A program made the translations under genes and the position numbers. Shown here in pieces: positions 8,662 through 16,380 of a stretch of 34,303 nucleotides of DNA. Numbering within the stretch: position 1 is the stretch's first letter; every line of letters starts with the position of its first letter. The DNA comes from Methylibium sp. (GTDB lineage Bacteria > Pseudomonadota > Gammaproteobacteria > Burkholderiales > Burkholderiaceae_C), in contig PNNH01000025.1 of NCBI GenBank assembly GCA_013824165.1, positions 1 through 34,303 on the forward strand. Direction: 5' to 3'. The notes beneath the pieces were generated by a model. The model was not told the origin of the DNA. It did not search any database and was given only the letters and a program-made list of their open reading frames with translations.

Positions 8662-10357
8662 CGCCGAACTCCTGCGGGAAATACTGCAGCGCGCAGCGCA
8701 TCGGATTGGGCGCGGCCTGGCCCAGGCCGCAGATCGAGGCATCGGCCATCACCTCGCCCAGCTCTTCCAGCAGCGCGCGGTCCCAGCGCGGCGCGCGCAT
8801 CAGCTCGACGGCGCGCTGCGTGCCTTCGCGGCAGGGTACGCACTGGCCGCAGCTCTCGTGCGCGAAGAACTCCATCGCCTTGAGCGCCAGATCGCGCGCG
8901 CTGTCGGCGGTAGAGAACACGATGATGGCGGCCGAGCCGATGAAGCCGCCGTGCGGCTGCAACGTGTCGAAATCCAGCGGCACATCCGCCAGACGGGCCG
9001 GCAGCATGCCGCCCGAGGCGCCGCCGGGGAAGTATCCATAGAGTTCATGGCCCGGCGCCATGCCGCCTGCGTAGGCGTCCAGCAGCTCGCGCAGCGTGAT
9101 GCCGGCCGGTGCCACATAGACACCCGGCCGCGCCACCCGGCCTGAGACCGAGAAGCTGCGCAGTCCCTTGCGGCCCCGCCGGCCCTGGGCCTCGAAAGCG
9201 TCCACGCCCTTGGCCAGGATCTCCGGCACCCAGTAGAGCGACTCCATGTTGTGCTCCAGCGTGGGCCGGCCGAACAGGCCCACCTCGGCCAGATAGGGCG
9301 GGCGCTGGCGCGGCCAGCCGCGCTTGCCCTCGAGCGACTCGATCATGGCCGACTCCTCGCCGCACACATAGGCGCCGGCACCGCGGCGCAGGTGGATGGG
9401 GGGCAAGTCTTGCCGGCGCTGCTGCAGCTCGGCCACTGCATCGGCCAGCACCTGGCGCAGCGCGTGGTACTCGTCGCGCACATAGATGTAGATGGCCTTG
9501 ATGCCCACGCAATGCGCGGCGATCAGCATGCCTTCTAGGAACTGATGCGGCCGCCGCTCCAGGTAGTAGCGGTCCTTGAAGGTGCCGGGCTCGCCTTCGT
9601 CGATGTTGACCGCCAGCAGCCGCGGCGCGGCGTGGCTGCGCACGATCTCCCATTTGCGGCCGAGCGGAAAGCCCGCGCCGCCCAGGCCGCGCAGGCCTGC
9701 GTCGCTGAGTGCCTTGATCGCGGCGTCGGCGCTGCGCTGCCCGGCGATCAACTCATCCAGCACGCGCCAGCCGCCTTCGGCAAGGTAATCGTCCAGCGAC
9801 TGCACGACTGGTAGCGGCTCGCGCGTGTCGCCGGCGGCGATCAGCGCCTGCAGCGACTCGGGCGTTGCATGCGGCTGCGGGCGCTGGCCCAGCATGGCCA
9901 CCGGCGCGCCTTCGCAGCGTCCCATGCAGGGCACCTCGACGACGCGCAGCTCACGCTGCTCGCTCAGCAACTGGCGCATCGTGTCGCTCAAGCCGGCGCT
10001 GCCAGCCATCGAGCATGAGAAGGAATTGCAGATGCGCAGCGTCAGCGGCGCCGGCGCGGCCTCCCCTTCACGCACGATGTCGAAGTGGTGATAGAAGCTC
10101 GCCACCTCATGCACCTCGGCTTGTGAAAGGTGCAGTGCCTGCGCCAGCGCGGCCAGCATGTCCACGCTCAAGTGGCCCTGGCTGTCCTGGATGCGGTGCA
10201 AGTATTCGATCAACAGGCTGCGCTCACGCGGCAGGCCGGCCAGCAGGGACTCCACCGCGGCCACCGCCGCAGCGCTGGCCTGGCGGCCGCGCAGGCCGCC
10301 GCCGCGCGCGGGGCGCCGGGCGGTCTCGGGCTTGATGGGGATGACAACGGTGCTCAC
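8654..10357 (-). CDS. Formate dehydrogenase beta subunit, fused NuoE-NuoF type (NAD/FMN)
   Basis: A 567-residue diaphorase subunit that transfers formate-derived electrons to NAD+. Residues about 25-165 form a NuoE-like unit: a helical bundle, then a thioredoxin-like [2Fe-2S] domain with Cys110, 115, 144 and 148 (ICNSFSC and CMGRC). Residues about 190-567 are NuoF-like: GLRGLGGAGFPLGRKWE (FMN), NIDEGEPGTFKDRYYLE, GAGAYVCGEESAMIESLEG (NAD), and the [4Fe-4S] ligands CGQCVPC (503, 506, 509) plus Cys543. The NuoE part is complete, so no separate gamma subunit is needed. This matches the alpha/beta heterodimers of Methylorubrum FDH1 or Cupriavidus FdwAB rather than FdsGBA. The start is GTG at 10355-10357, preceded by GGAGAG at good spacing and overlapping the hydrolase stop in GTGA, so translation is probably coupled. 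Confidence 0.92.
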   Translation of the reverse strand: MSTVVIPIKPETARRPARGGGLRGRQASAAAVAAVESLLAGLPRERSLLIEYLHRIQDSQGHLSVDMLAALAQALHLSQAEVHEVASFYHHFDIVREGEAAPAPLTLRICNSFSCSMAGSAGLSDTMRQLLSEQRELRVVEVPCMGRCEGAPVAMLGQRPQPHATPESLQALIAAGDTREPLPVVQSLDDYLAEGGWRVLDELIAGQRSADAAIKALSDAGLRGLGGAGFPLGRKWEIVRSHAAPRLLAVNIDEGEPGTFKDRYYLERRPHQFLEGMLIAAHCVGIKAIYIYVRDEYHALRQVLADAVAELQQRRQDLPPIHLRRGAGAYVCGEESAMIESLEGKRGWPRQRPPYLAEVGLFGRPTLEHNMESLYWVPEILAKGVDAFEAQGRRGRKGLRSFSVSGRVARPGVYVAPAGITLRELLDAYAGGMAPGHELYGYFPGGASGGMLPARLADVPLDFDTLQPHGGFIGSAAIIVFSTADSARDLALKAMEFFAHESCGQCVPCREGTQRAVELMRAPRWDRALLEELGEVMADASICGLGQAAPNPMRCALQYFPQEFGDE

Positions 10358-11178
10358 GGGCAACTCTCCAGCAATTGCAGTGTGTGTGCGATCACGGCCT
10401 CGGGCTGATCGCGCTGCGGCGCATGGCCGCATTCTTGCAGCGCCACCACGCGTGCTGCCGAGTGGATGCGCCCCACGGCCTCGATTTGCGCCAGCGTGCC
10501 GTATTCGTCGCCGACGCCTTGCATCGCCAGCACCGGGCAGGCCAAGGTGGCGAGATCGGCCTCGATATTCCACTGCTCGAAGCCCGGCCGCAGCCAGGCA
10601 TCGTTCCAGCCATAGAAGGCCGAATCCACATCGGCATGGTGGCGGGCCAGGGCGGCCTTCAGGCTGCTCGGCTCGGCCTCATAGGCGCGCTTGGCCTCGC
10701 GCAGCCCTGCCAGCGTGATGTCCTCGACGAACAGATGCGGCGCCATCGCCACCAGGCCGCGCACGCGCTCGGGACAGGCCGCGGCAAACAGCAGCGCCAG
10801 GCTGGCGCCATCGCTGTGACCGAATAGAAACAGACGTTCGTTGGCCAGGCCCATCGCATCGAAGTAGGCCGGCAGCAGCGCGCGGGTCTGGTGCTGCAGA
10901 TAGTCTTGCGGCCAGGGCTCGGTACGCGGCGTGCTGCGCCCATAGCCCGGGCGCGAGAACACCAGCCCACGGCACTTGGCCGCGTCGCACAGGCGCTGCG
11001 GAAAGTCCCGCCACTGCGACAAGGAGCCCAGGCCCTCGTGCAGGAAGACGATCAGCGGGCGTTCCTGGCCGAGCTCGGCGTTAAGCCATCGAGATTCGAT
11101 CTGCAGATCGACGCCGTCGAGCGGCAAGGGCTGTAGAAAGAATGGGAGCGTGCGCTGGGATGCAGGCAGGGAGTCCAT
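10354..11178 (-). CDS. Alpha/beta hydrolase preceding the formate dehydrogenase genes
   Basis: A 274-residue cytoplasmic alpha/beta hydrolase (MhpC-like). The likely triad is Ser122 in FGHSDGAS, Asp224 in GVGDEYGT and His252 in CGHAPQRD; the oxyanion region is FLHEGLGS. The substrate is unknown. It is the first gene of a three-gene minus-strand unit; its TGA overlaps the GTG start of the formate dehydrogenase beta subunit by four bases. That coupling suggests a related job, for example releasing formate from an ester or thioester such as an S-formyl or formyl ester compound, but this is only inference. FrmB/FghA esterases have a GHSMGG elbow, which this lacks. The start is uncertain: I chose the ATG at 11176-11178, although no clear ribosome site is visible; an in-frame ATG lies at 11242-11244. 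Confidence 0.82.
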   Translation of the reverse strand: MDSLPASQRTLPFFLQPLPLDGVDLQIESRWLNAELGQERPLIVFLHEGLGSLSQWRDFPQRLCDAAKCRGLVFSRPGYGRSTPRTEPWPQDYLQHQTRALLPAYFDAMGLANERLFLFGHSDGASLALLFAAACPERVRGLVAMAPHLFVEDITLAGLREAKRAYEAEPSSLKAALARHHADVDSAFYGWNDAWLRPGFEQWNIEADLATLACPVLAMQGVGDEYGTLAQIEAVGRIHSAARVVALQECGHAPQRDQPEAVIAHTLQLLESCP

Positions 11179-11368
11179 CGCGCTATTGTGGCGGCGGATG
11201 GCATGTGGTTTGACGCAAGCGATGGCGTTCGGCAGCCCGGCCATTCGACGCGCGGTGAACCCGGCAGAGTCGCCTGGGGACGTGGCACGTGCTTGCTCTG
11301 CCTTGCCTGCTGATCTAGTCCGTTCGGTGTTGCCTCAGCGGCTCGGCTTGAGCGGCGCGCGACCGGTG

Positions 11369-11653
11369 CTAGGACGCCGACGCCGACGGCCCGACTCGCG
11401 CTGCCAGCCTTTCGCAGACCACCTCGCGCCAGCGTGCATCCGTGGGATTCAACTCAGGGAAGGAGCGAATCGCCGGTTGCAAGGTCGCTTCCATGATGGC
11501 GGACATGGCCTGACCAATGGCCAGCTTCATCGCTGCATGCGCGGCCTGGGGTGCACTCTCCAGCGCTTGGGCAAGGGCGTGGTCCAGAGCTGCCATGGCA
11601 TCGATGCCGCCGTCGCGCAGGGCTTGCGCGCAGCTCAGGGTGGGTAGTTTCAT
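11369..11653 (-). CDS. Small hypothetical protein coupled to DUF4124-like gene
   Basis: A 94-residue protein I do not recognise. It is mostly alpha-helical by composition, rich in alanine (AAHAAMKLAIGQAMSAIMEA in the middle), with no signal peptide or membrane segment and one pair of cysteines far apart. The start is the ATG at 11651-11653, which overlaps the stop of the upstream gene in ATGA and has GAGGTG six bases before it. That arrangement supports it as a genuine translated gene. Its function is unknown; the partner gene encodes a secreted protein. Confidence 0.65.
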   Translation of the reverse strand: MKLPTLSCAQALRDGGIDAMAALDHALAQALESAPQAAHAAMKLAIGQAMSAIMEATLQPAIRSFPELNPTDARWREVVCERLAARVGPSASAS

Positions 11654-12171
11654 TCGCACCTCAGCTCGTGGAACAGCTGGCGCAGCTTGAACAAGGTGTG
11701 CTGGGAGGCTTGGCGCTCTGAATTGCCCCGCGCCGCACGCTCAGCTTGCTCGGCCTGCGGCAAGGCGGCGTCCAGCCGACGACACTCCTTTTGCGCCTCG
11801 GGCGTGAGCTTGCTGCGGCGCCCGAACTGGGCGAGTTGCTGCGCGTCCATGCCGGTCACCGGACGGAAGGCCTCCGCGATCTGCTCGCGCTGTCGCTCCC
11901 GCTGCACGTCGGCGCCTTGGCGCTGCTGGCCGCTGGACTTGTCCAGCCCGCGTGTCGGCGTGACGTCGACCCTGGTAGCGCCAACACAAGGGGCGTCTGA
12001 GTAGTAGGTCTTCTGTCCGTCCTGGCATTTGTAGACGGTGCGCGTCGGCGCGGGCAGGCCGTTGGCCATGGCGGCGTTGGCCGTCGTGATGGCGATCAAT
12101 GCGACGGGCAAGGCGGCTGCGAGCAGGAACGGAGTCATGGCGCGCGGGCGAATCTGGGGCGTGCACAGCAT
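11650..12171 (-). CDS. DUF4124-like exported protein
   Basis: A 173-residue protein with an N-terminal signal sequence: basic residues, then a hydrophobic run ending TTANAAMA. The mature part begins with TVYKCQDGQKTYYSDAPC, which is the DUF4124 pattern (Tyr-Lys-Cys, Tyr-Ser-Asp, Pro-Cys) found in many periplasmic proteins of betaproteobacteria. A charged, glutamine-rich helical region follows (about 75-173), with a cysteine near the end. No catalytic motif is visible. I chose the ATG at 12169-12171 (GAGG nine bases upstream, positive charge before the hydrophobic stretch); an ATG at 12136-12138 would leave the signal sequence without charge, and one at 12190-12192 is possible. It is coupled to the small gene that follows. 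Confidence 0.7.
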   Translation of the reverse strand: MLCTPQIRPRAMTPFLLAAALPVALIAITTANAAMANGLPAPTRTVYKCQDGQKTYYSDAPCVGATRVDVTPTRGLDKSSGQQRQGADVQRERQREQIAEAFRPVTGMDAQQLAQFGRRSKLTPEAQKECRRLDAALPQAEQAERAARGNSERQASQHTLFKLRQLFHELRCE

Positions 12172-12250
12172 AACTTCAAACCTCAGTGGCATCAGCCTGC
12201 GACGATTTCTCTTGTGATCGCCCGGCTCCGGCGCACCAAATCAAGCCGCA

Positions 12251-12285
12251 AAGAAAAAGTGCCCACAACTTGCGTTGTGGGCACT
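12251..12285 (-). terminator. Strong intrinsic terminator of the subtilase gene
   Basis: A perfect 12-bp stem AGTGCCCACAAC / GTTGTGGGCACT with a four-base loop (12258-12285). Reading on the minus strand, the stem is followed directly by TTTTTCTT. It lies 70 bases after the subtilase stop. The plus strand has no T-run after it. Confidence 0.92.
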
Positions 12286-12354
12286 GCTGATGCCGGCAGA
12301 CCCGGCGCGGTCATTTCGATGCAGATGCGCGCCGCACCTGCGTCGAAAACTGGC

Positions 12355-15300
12355 TTACCTGGCCGGCTTGATGCCGGTGACCGGAGCCATCGCGGGCGCG
12401 CCGGACGGGCCGTTGTCGATCAGCACCGTGGTGTTGCCCAGCGGTGTGGCGCCGACAGCATTGCGGTATTCGATCATGCCCAGGTACCAGGCGCCCGTGG
12501 GGACGTTCCAGGACATGCCCACCGACGCGATGCCACCAGTCTTGACCGTGCTGGGGCCGAATGCGTTCAGTGCATGCGGTGCACCCGTGCCGGGCAGCAC
12601 CCAGACGTTCAGCACGAAGCTGGCGTTGCCGCCCAGGGGGGCATAGCCTTCCACGCAAGCACTGTAGCTACCCGCGCCCGGGTTGCTCAGCTGCACCAGC
12701 TCATTGGAATCGCCGTTGAAGCTGCTGCCCTGACTGACGCCGTCGCGGTAGACGGACACGTCCAGATCGCTGGCCGAGCCACCCTGTGTGTCGACGTTGC
12801 GCAGCTGCGCACGGACCAGCTTGGCGCCTGAAGGCACGGCAAAGTCCAAGCACTGCTGCCCGTTGGTGGCAACGCTGCCGCTGAAGCGGGTGGATGCCAC
12901 CAGACCGACGCCCGTGGTGTAGAAGCTGCCGCCGAAGCCAGTCGAGATCGAGAACACCTTGGTGCCAGCGGCTCGCGTGTCGGTCACGGTGGCCAACGCC
13001 ACCAGCGACTGTGCGCGCACCGTGATCGGGCTGTACAGCGTGCTGCCGTCGTCGCCCGTCCAGGTCAGCGAACCATTGACCCAGCTGCCGATGGTCGCCG
13101 TGGTGCGGAGCACCGTGACGCTAATGGACTGGCTCGCGCCTGGGGCGAGGCTGAAGTTCGATGGCGAGACAGTCACGTCGAAGCCCGGCACGCTGGCATT
13201 GGCGCTGTAGCTGCGCGATGCCGTCCCCTTGTTGGTCAAGGTGCGTGTGAAGGTGTAGACACCCACGACATTGGCGCGCGTCAAGGACGCGAGATTCAGC
13301 GTGGAGCCGTCCTTTACCCCTGCGTAGTAGGCGTCGTGATCGGCATTGCTCTGGTCATAGACCACCTTGGTCGACAGCGCGGCAGCCGGTGTCATATGGC
13401 CGGCGCCGTAGCCCCAGCGCACCGTGTCCGGGGCTCCGCTGGCCAGCTTGACGATCTGCTGCGTGCTGGTCATCAGCGCCGACTTGATCGCGTAAGGGCT
13501 CCAGCTCGGATTGGCTTGACGCAGCAGGGCTGCAGCACCCGCGGTGTGCGGGCTGGACATCGAGGTGCCGGAGATCATGTCGGCGCCTGCATCTGGGATC
13601 AGCGTGCCGGCGATGATGCCTGCGCGCTGTGCGGCGTTAATGCTGCGGTTGGAGTAGGCCGCGATGATGTCCGTGCCCGGGGCCGTGAGGTCGGGCTTCA
13701 GCACATTGAGGTCGGCCTGGTTGGGGCCGCGCGAGGATGAGCCGCTCATCACTGGGGCGATTGCACCGGCGACCTGTACGCCACCGCCGAACGCCGCGGA
13801 ACCCGACGGGCTGGACGCTTCGGCCGTGACCGAAGCGAAGGCCGAGACCGGCACATGCACCGTGGGCAGCTCCGCGGAGATCAGCGGTGTGCTGTTGTTC
13901 GCGGACGACGTGTTCACGATGATCACCCCGACCGCGCCTGCTGCCTTGGCATTGACGACCTTGTTGACAAGGGCGTTGGTGCCTCGATCGCAGACGAGGA
14001 TCTTGCCGCTGACCTTTGCAGGGTCGAGCAATGCAGGCTGTCCATCGACAGCACCGAAGCAAAGCGCCTGTGCAGAGCCTAGCCCAGCAGCCGCACCGAA
14101 ACCGGCATTGCGCGACCAGATGAGCGCCTTGGCTGGCAGGCCCAGTGTCTGGAACGAGGAGCCTTGCACCGTTCCGTTGCTGCCAAGGAAGACCTGGGCT
14201 TCGGTGTAGCGGTCATGGGTGGAGTTGCCCACCGTCAGCAGCCAGGGGCTGTTGTGTGCCACCGTGGATGCGCCGTTGACGTTGCCGTTGCCGGCGGAGG
14301 CGGACACGAAGACGCCGGCCTTGGCAGCATTCAGGAACGCAGTCTCGACCGCATCGCGGAAGCTGGTCTGGCTGCCGCTGACCGAGAAGTTGATGACGTC
14401 CACGCCGTCAGCCACCGCCTTGTTGATAGCCGCCACGCTGTCCGAGGGGAAGCAGCCGCCGCGGCCGCGCGCGCCCGAGGTTTCCTGATTCGTGTAGCAG
14501 ACCTTGTAGGCTGCCACGCGGGCACGCGGCGCTACGCCAGAGACGCCGGAGATGGGCGTGCCGCCGACGACCACATCCGTGTTTTCATTGCCGCCGGCGG
14601 TCGCCAGCGTGTGTGAGCCGTGGCCGTCCTCGTCACGCGGGGAGTCCAGGTATTCCAGCGGCCAGGTCGCATTGCCGGACTGTTTCCATCCGGTGTTGAA
14701 GTACTGGGCACCGATCAGCTTGTTGTTGCACATGGCGCTGGTGAAGCCCAGGCCGGCTTGGCAACTGCCCTTCCATTTTGCGGGCGGCGGGCCGTAGACC
14801 TGCACACCGTTGGCGTGATAGGGCACCGGCTTTTGGGTGATGGCATCGATCTTGTCCGAGAACGACGGGTTCTCGGGCCAGACGCCGCTGTCAACGTTGG
14901 CGATGATCACGTCTTCGCCCTTGATGCGTCGGCCGCCAATGTCCAGCCCGCTCCAGGCTCCGCCTGGCGTGCTCAGGCTCAGGAAGCGGTGGGTGCTTGC
15001 GGTGTCCAACGGACGCGGTTCATCGCGCGTGATGGCGCGCACACCACTGTGCGTGGTGAGCTTCTGCAACTCGGCGTCGGTCAGTTGCGCGGCGAAGCCG
15101 CTGAAGGCCACACCGTAGCGGTAGTAGATGGGGGCCGATGGGATTGTCGAGGCGACGTTGGCGACCTTGCTGTTGAGGTAGCTCAGGTAGGCCTGCACAT
15201 GGCTGGCGTTGACGTTGATCTTGGCTCCAGCGACAGGCGCTGTGGCTGCCAGTCCGGCGACGCTGCCGTTGTAGGAGGCCACAGGCGCATCGACCAGTTC

Positions 15301-15396
15301 GATGACATAGCCCTTGCGGGACGCTGTCTGTGCCTGGGCGCCAAGAAGCCCCGCGGCGAGCATGCTGGCAACAGCCAGGCGAATGCTGAGATTCAT
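12355..15396 (-). CDS. Secreted subtilisin-like serine protease (S8) with PA insert
   Basis: A 1013-residue secreted protease. Residues 1-22 are a signal peptide ending AQA. Residues about 28-130 are an inhibitor-I9-type propeptide (KGYVIELVDAP at its start). The S8 catalytic domain has Asp169 in NVDSGVW, His259 in DGHGSH, the oxyanion Asn370 in SASAGN and Ser612 in GTSMSSPH. A protease-associated (PA) domain is inserted at about 435-545. After the catalytic domain come a fibronectin-III-like domain (about 690-800) and a beta-rich C-terminal region of the bacterial pre-peptidase type (about 815-930). This order resembles plant cucumisin-type and bacterial PA-containing subtilases. There is no PEP-CTERM tail of its own, yet the PEP-CTERM gene lies 34 bases upstream on the same strand. 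The start is preceded by AAGGA. Substrate unknown. Confidence 0.95.
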   Translation of the reverse strand: MNLSIRLAVASMLAAGLLGAQAQTASRKGYVIELVDAPVASYNGSVAGLAATAPVAGAKINVNASHVQAYLSYLNSKVANVASTIPSAPIYYRYGVAFSGFAAQLTDAELQKLTTHSGVRAITRDEPRPLDTASTHRFLSLSTPGGAWSGLDIGGRRIKGEDVIIANVDSGVWPENPSFSDKIDAITQKPVPYHANGVQVYGPPPAKWKGSCQAGLGFTSAMCNNKLIGAQYFNTGWKQSGNATWPLEYLDSPRDEDGHGSHTLATAGGNENTDVVVGGTPISGVSGVAPRARVAAYKVCYTNQETSGARGRGGCFPSDSVAAINKAVADGVDVINFSVSGSQTSFRDAVETAFLNAAKAGVFVSASAGNGNVNGASTVAHNSPWLLTVGNSTHDRYTEAQVFLGSNGTVQGSSFQTLGLPAKALIWSRNAGFGAAAGLGSAQALCFGAVDGQPALLDPAKVSGKILVCDRGTNALVNKVVNAKAAGAVGVIIVNTSSANNSTPLISAELPTVHVPVSAFASVTAEASSPSGSAAFGGGVQVAGAIAPVMSGSSSRGPNQADLNVLKPDLTAPGTDIIAAYSNRSINAAQRAGIIAGTLIPDAGADMISGTSMSSPHTAGAAALLRQANPSWSPYAIKSALMTSTQQIVKLASGAPDTVRWGYGAGHMTPAAALSTKVVYDQSNADHDAYYAGVKDGSTLNLASLTRANVVGVYTFTRTLTNKGTASRSYSANASVPGFDVTVSPSNFSLAPGASQSISVTVLRTTATIGSWVNGSLTWTGDDGSTLYSPITVRAQSLVALATVTDTRAAGTKVFSISTGFGGSFYTTGVGLVASTRFSGSVATNGQQCLDFAVPSGAKLVRAQLRNVDTQGGSASDLDVSVYRDGVSQGSSFNGDSNELVQLSNPGAGSYSACVEGYAPLGGNASFVLNVWVLPGTGAPHALNAFGPSTVKTGGIASVGMSWNVPTGAWYLGMIEYRNAVGATPLGNTTVLIDNGPSGAPAMAPVTGIKPAR

Positions 15397-15430
15397 GATG
15401 GATTCCTTCGTGTAGTGTGGTCGGCGCGAC

Positions 15431-16102
15431 TCAGACGTTGCGACGGCGGCGTGTCACGCCAACGGCACCCAGCGCCAGCGCGGCCAGCACCAAGGTGCCC
15501 GGCTCGGGCACGTTCAGGTTGTCCAACGCGAACTGCGGCAGCACGAACTGGTCGGAGCTGAAGTTGCAGCCGTTGTCGTCGTAGACGCATGCCAAGAAGG
15601 TGATGCTGAACACGGCGGTGTTAAGCAGGTTCTGCGTTTGGTAGGCGTTCATGTTCCAGCTGCCGTCCTGATCGCTCAGGCCAAACCAGAAGGCGTCGGC
15701 CACCATGCCGTTGCCGGTATCGCCAAGCAACCACAGCTCACCCGCGTCGATCCCCGCGCCGATGCCGCCATAGGGCGGAATGAAGCCGCCATCGAAGCCG
15801 AACAACGAGAACTTCTGGCCGTCTTCGCGGCTCAGCGTGATCCTGTCGTTGTTGAGTGCGTACAGGAACTGGCTGTTCGCATTGGCTGGGGCGTTGCCCA
15901 TCGCTGAGAAGCCCGCGGCCGAGTCGACGCCGCTGAAGCCGTTGCCGGAGGAGGTCAGCTTGTAGCCCTGGCTGGACACCGAGCTGCCACTGAAGAGAGT
16001 CGGCGTGACGTTTTCGAAATTGACCGGCGCGGCCGATGCGGAGAGTGCGCTAAAGCCGAGGCTGAGCGCGCCGATGAGCTTTTTCAGATGAAGGGGCTGC
16101 AT
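15431..16102 (-). CDS. PEP-CTERM sorting-signal protein
   Basis: A 223-residue exported protein. It has a signal peptide (MQPLHLKKLIGALSLGFSAL, then SASA) and ends in a textbook PEP-CTERM tail at about 198-223: VPEP, a hydrophobic helix, then RRRR. Such tails are recognised by an exosortase (EpsH/XrtA family), which removes them during export, commonly in bacteria that make exopolysaccharide. The mature part is rich in Gly, Ser and Asn, with a glycine-rich PPYGGIGAGIDAG stretch; I see no enzyme motif. The start is the ATG at 16100-16102 with GAGGA eight bases before it; the open frame extends upstream without family-like sequence. No exosortase gene lies in the window. It probably forms a two-gene unit with the subtilase downstream. 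Confidence 0.9.
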   Translation of the reverse strand: MQPLHLKKLIGALSLGFSALSASAAPVNFENVTPTLFSGSSVSSQGYKLTSSGNGFSGVDSAAGFSAMGNAPANANSQFLYALNNDRITLSREDGQKFSLFGFDGGFIPPYGGIGAGIDAGELWLLGDTGNGMVADAFWFGLSDQDGSWNMNAYQTQNLLNTAVFSITFLACVYDDNGCNFSSDQFVLPQFALDNLNVPEPGTLVLAALALGAVGVTRRRRNV

Positions 16103-16263
16103 TCCTGGATTCCTCGATGAAGGTTGATGCGGATAGTCAGCAGCCGGCGCGATACCTTCGTGGGTCAAGGACTGCCGGATGTTGAAGGGACCATTTGCTG
16201 CCTTGCCAGTATCACGGCCCAGGTGCCGACTTGGCTCCACCTCCCCCCCGCATGTGGGCTGGG

Positions 16264-16301
16264 ACTAACCCCTCCGGCACTAACCCGACCAGTATTTACC
16301 C
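16264..16301. repeat. Three 8-bp repeats at exact 15-base spacing
   Basis: ACTAACCC at 16264-16271 and again at 16279-16286, then ATTTACCC at 16294-16301, all in the same orientation and starting exactly 15 bases apart. They lie in the 278-base gap between the divergent PEP-CTERM and enoyl-CoA hydratase genes, about 80 bases before the latter's start. They could be operator half-sites. No other gene or hairpin is visible in this gap. Confidence 0.5.
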
Positions 16302-16380
16302 GAGAGAGCCGCGGCCTTGAGCCCGGAAACCGGGCTGGTTTTCCCGCTGCGATACTGTCGGGCCTGAGAGGAGACCGCTT

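Noticed and set aside
16224-16239. Possible sigma-54 promoter for the PEP-CTERM gene (GG-N10-GC on the minus strand)
   Set aside because: Only the minimal GG and GC elements match; the rest of the -24/-12 consensus is poor and it lies about 120 bases from the start codon.
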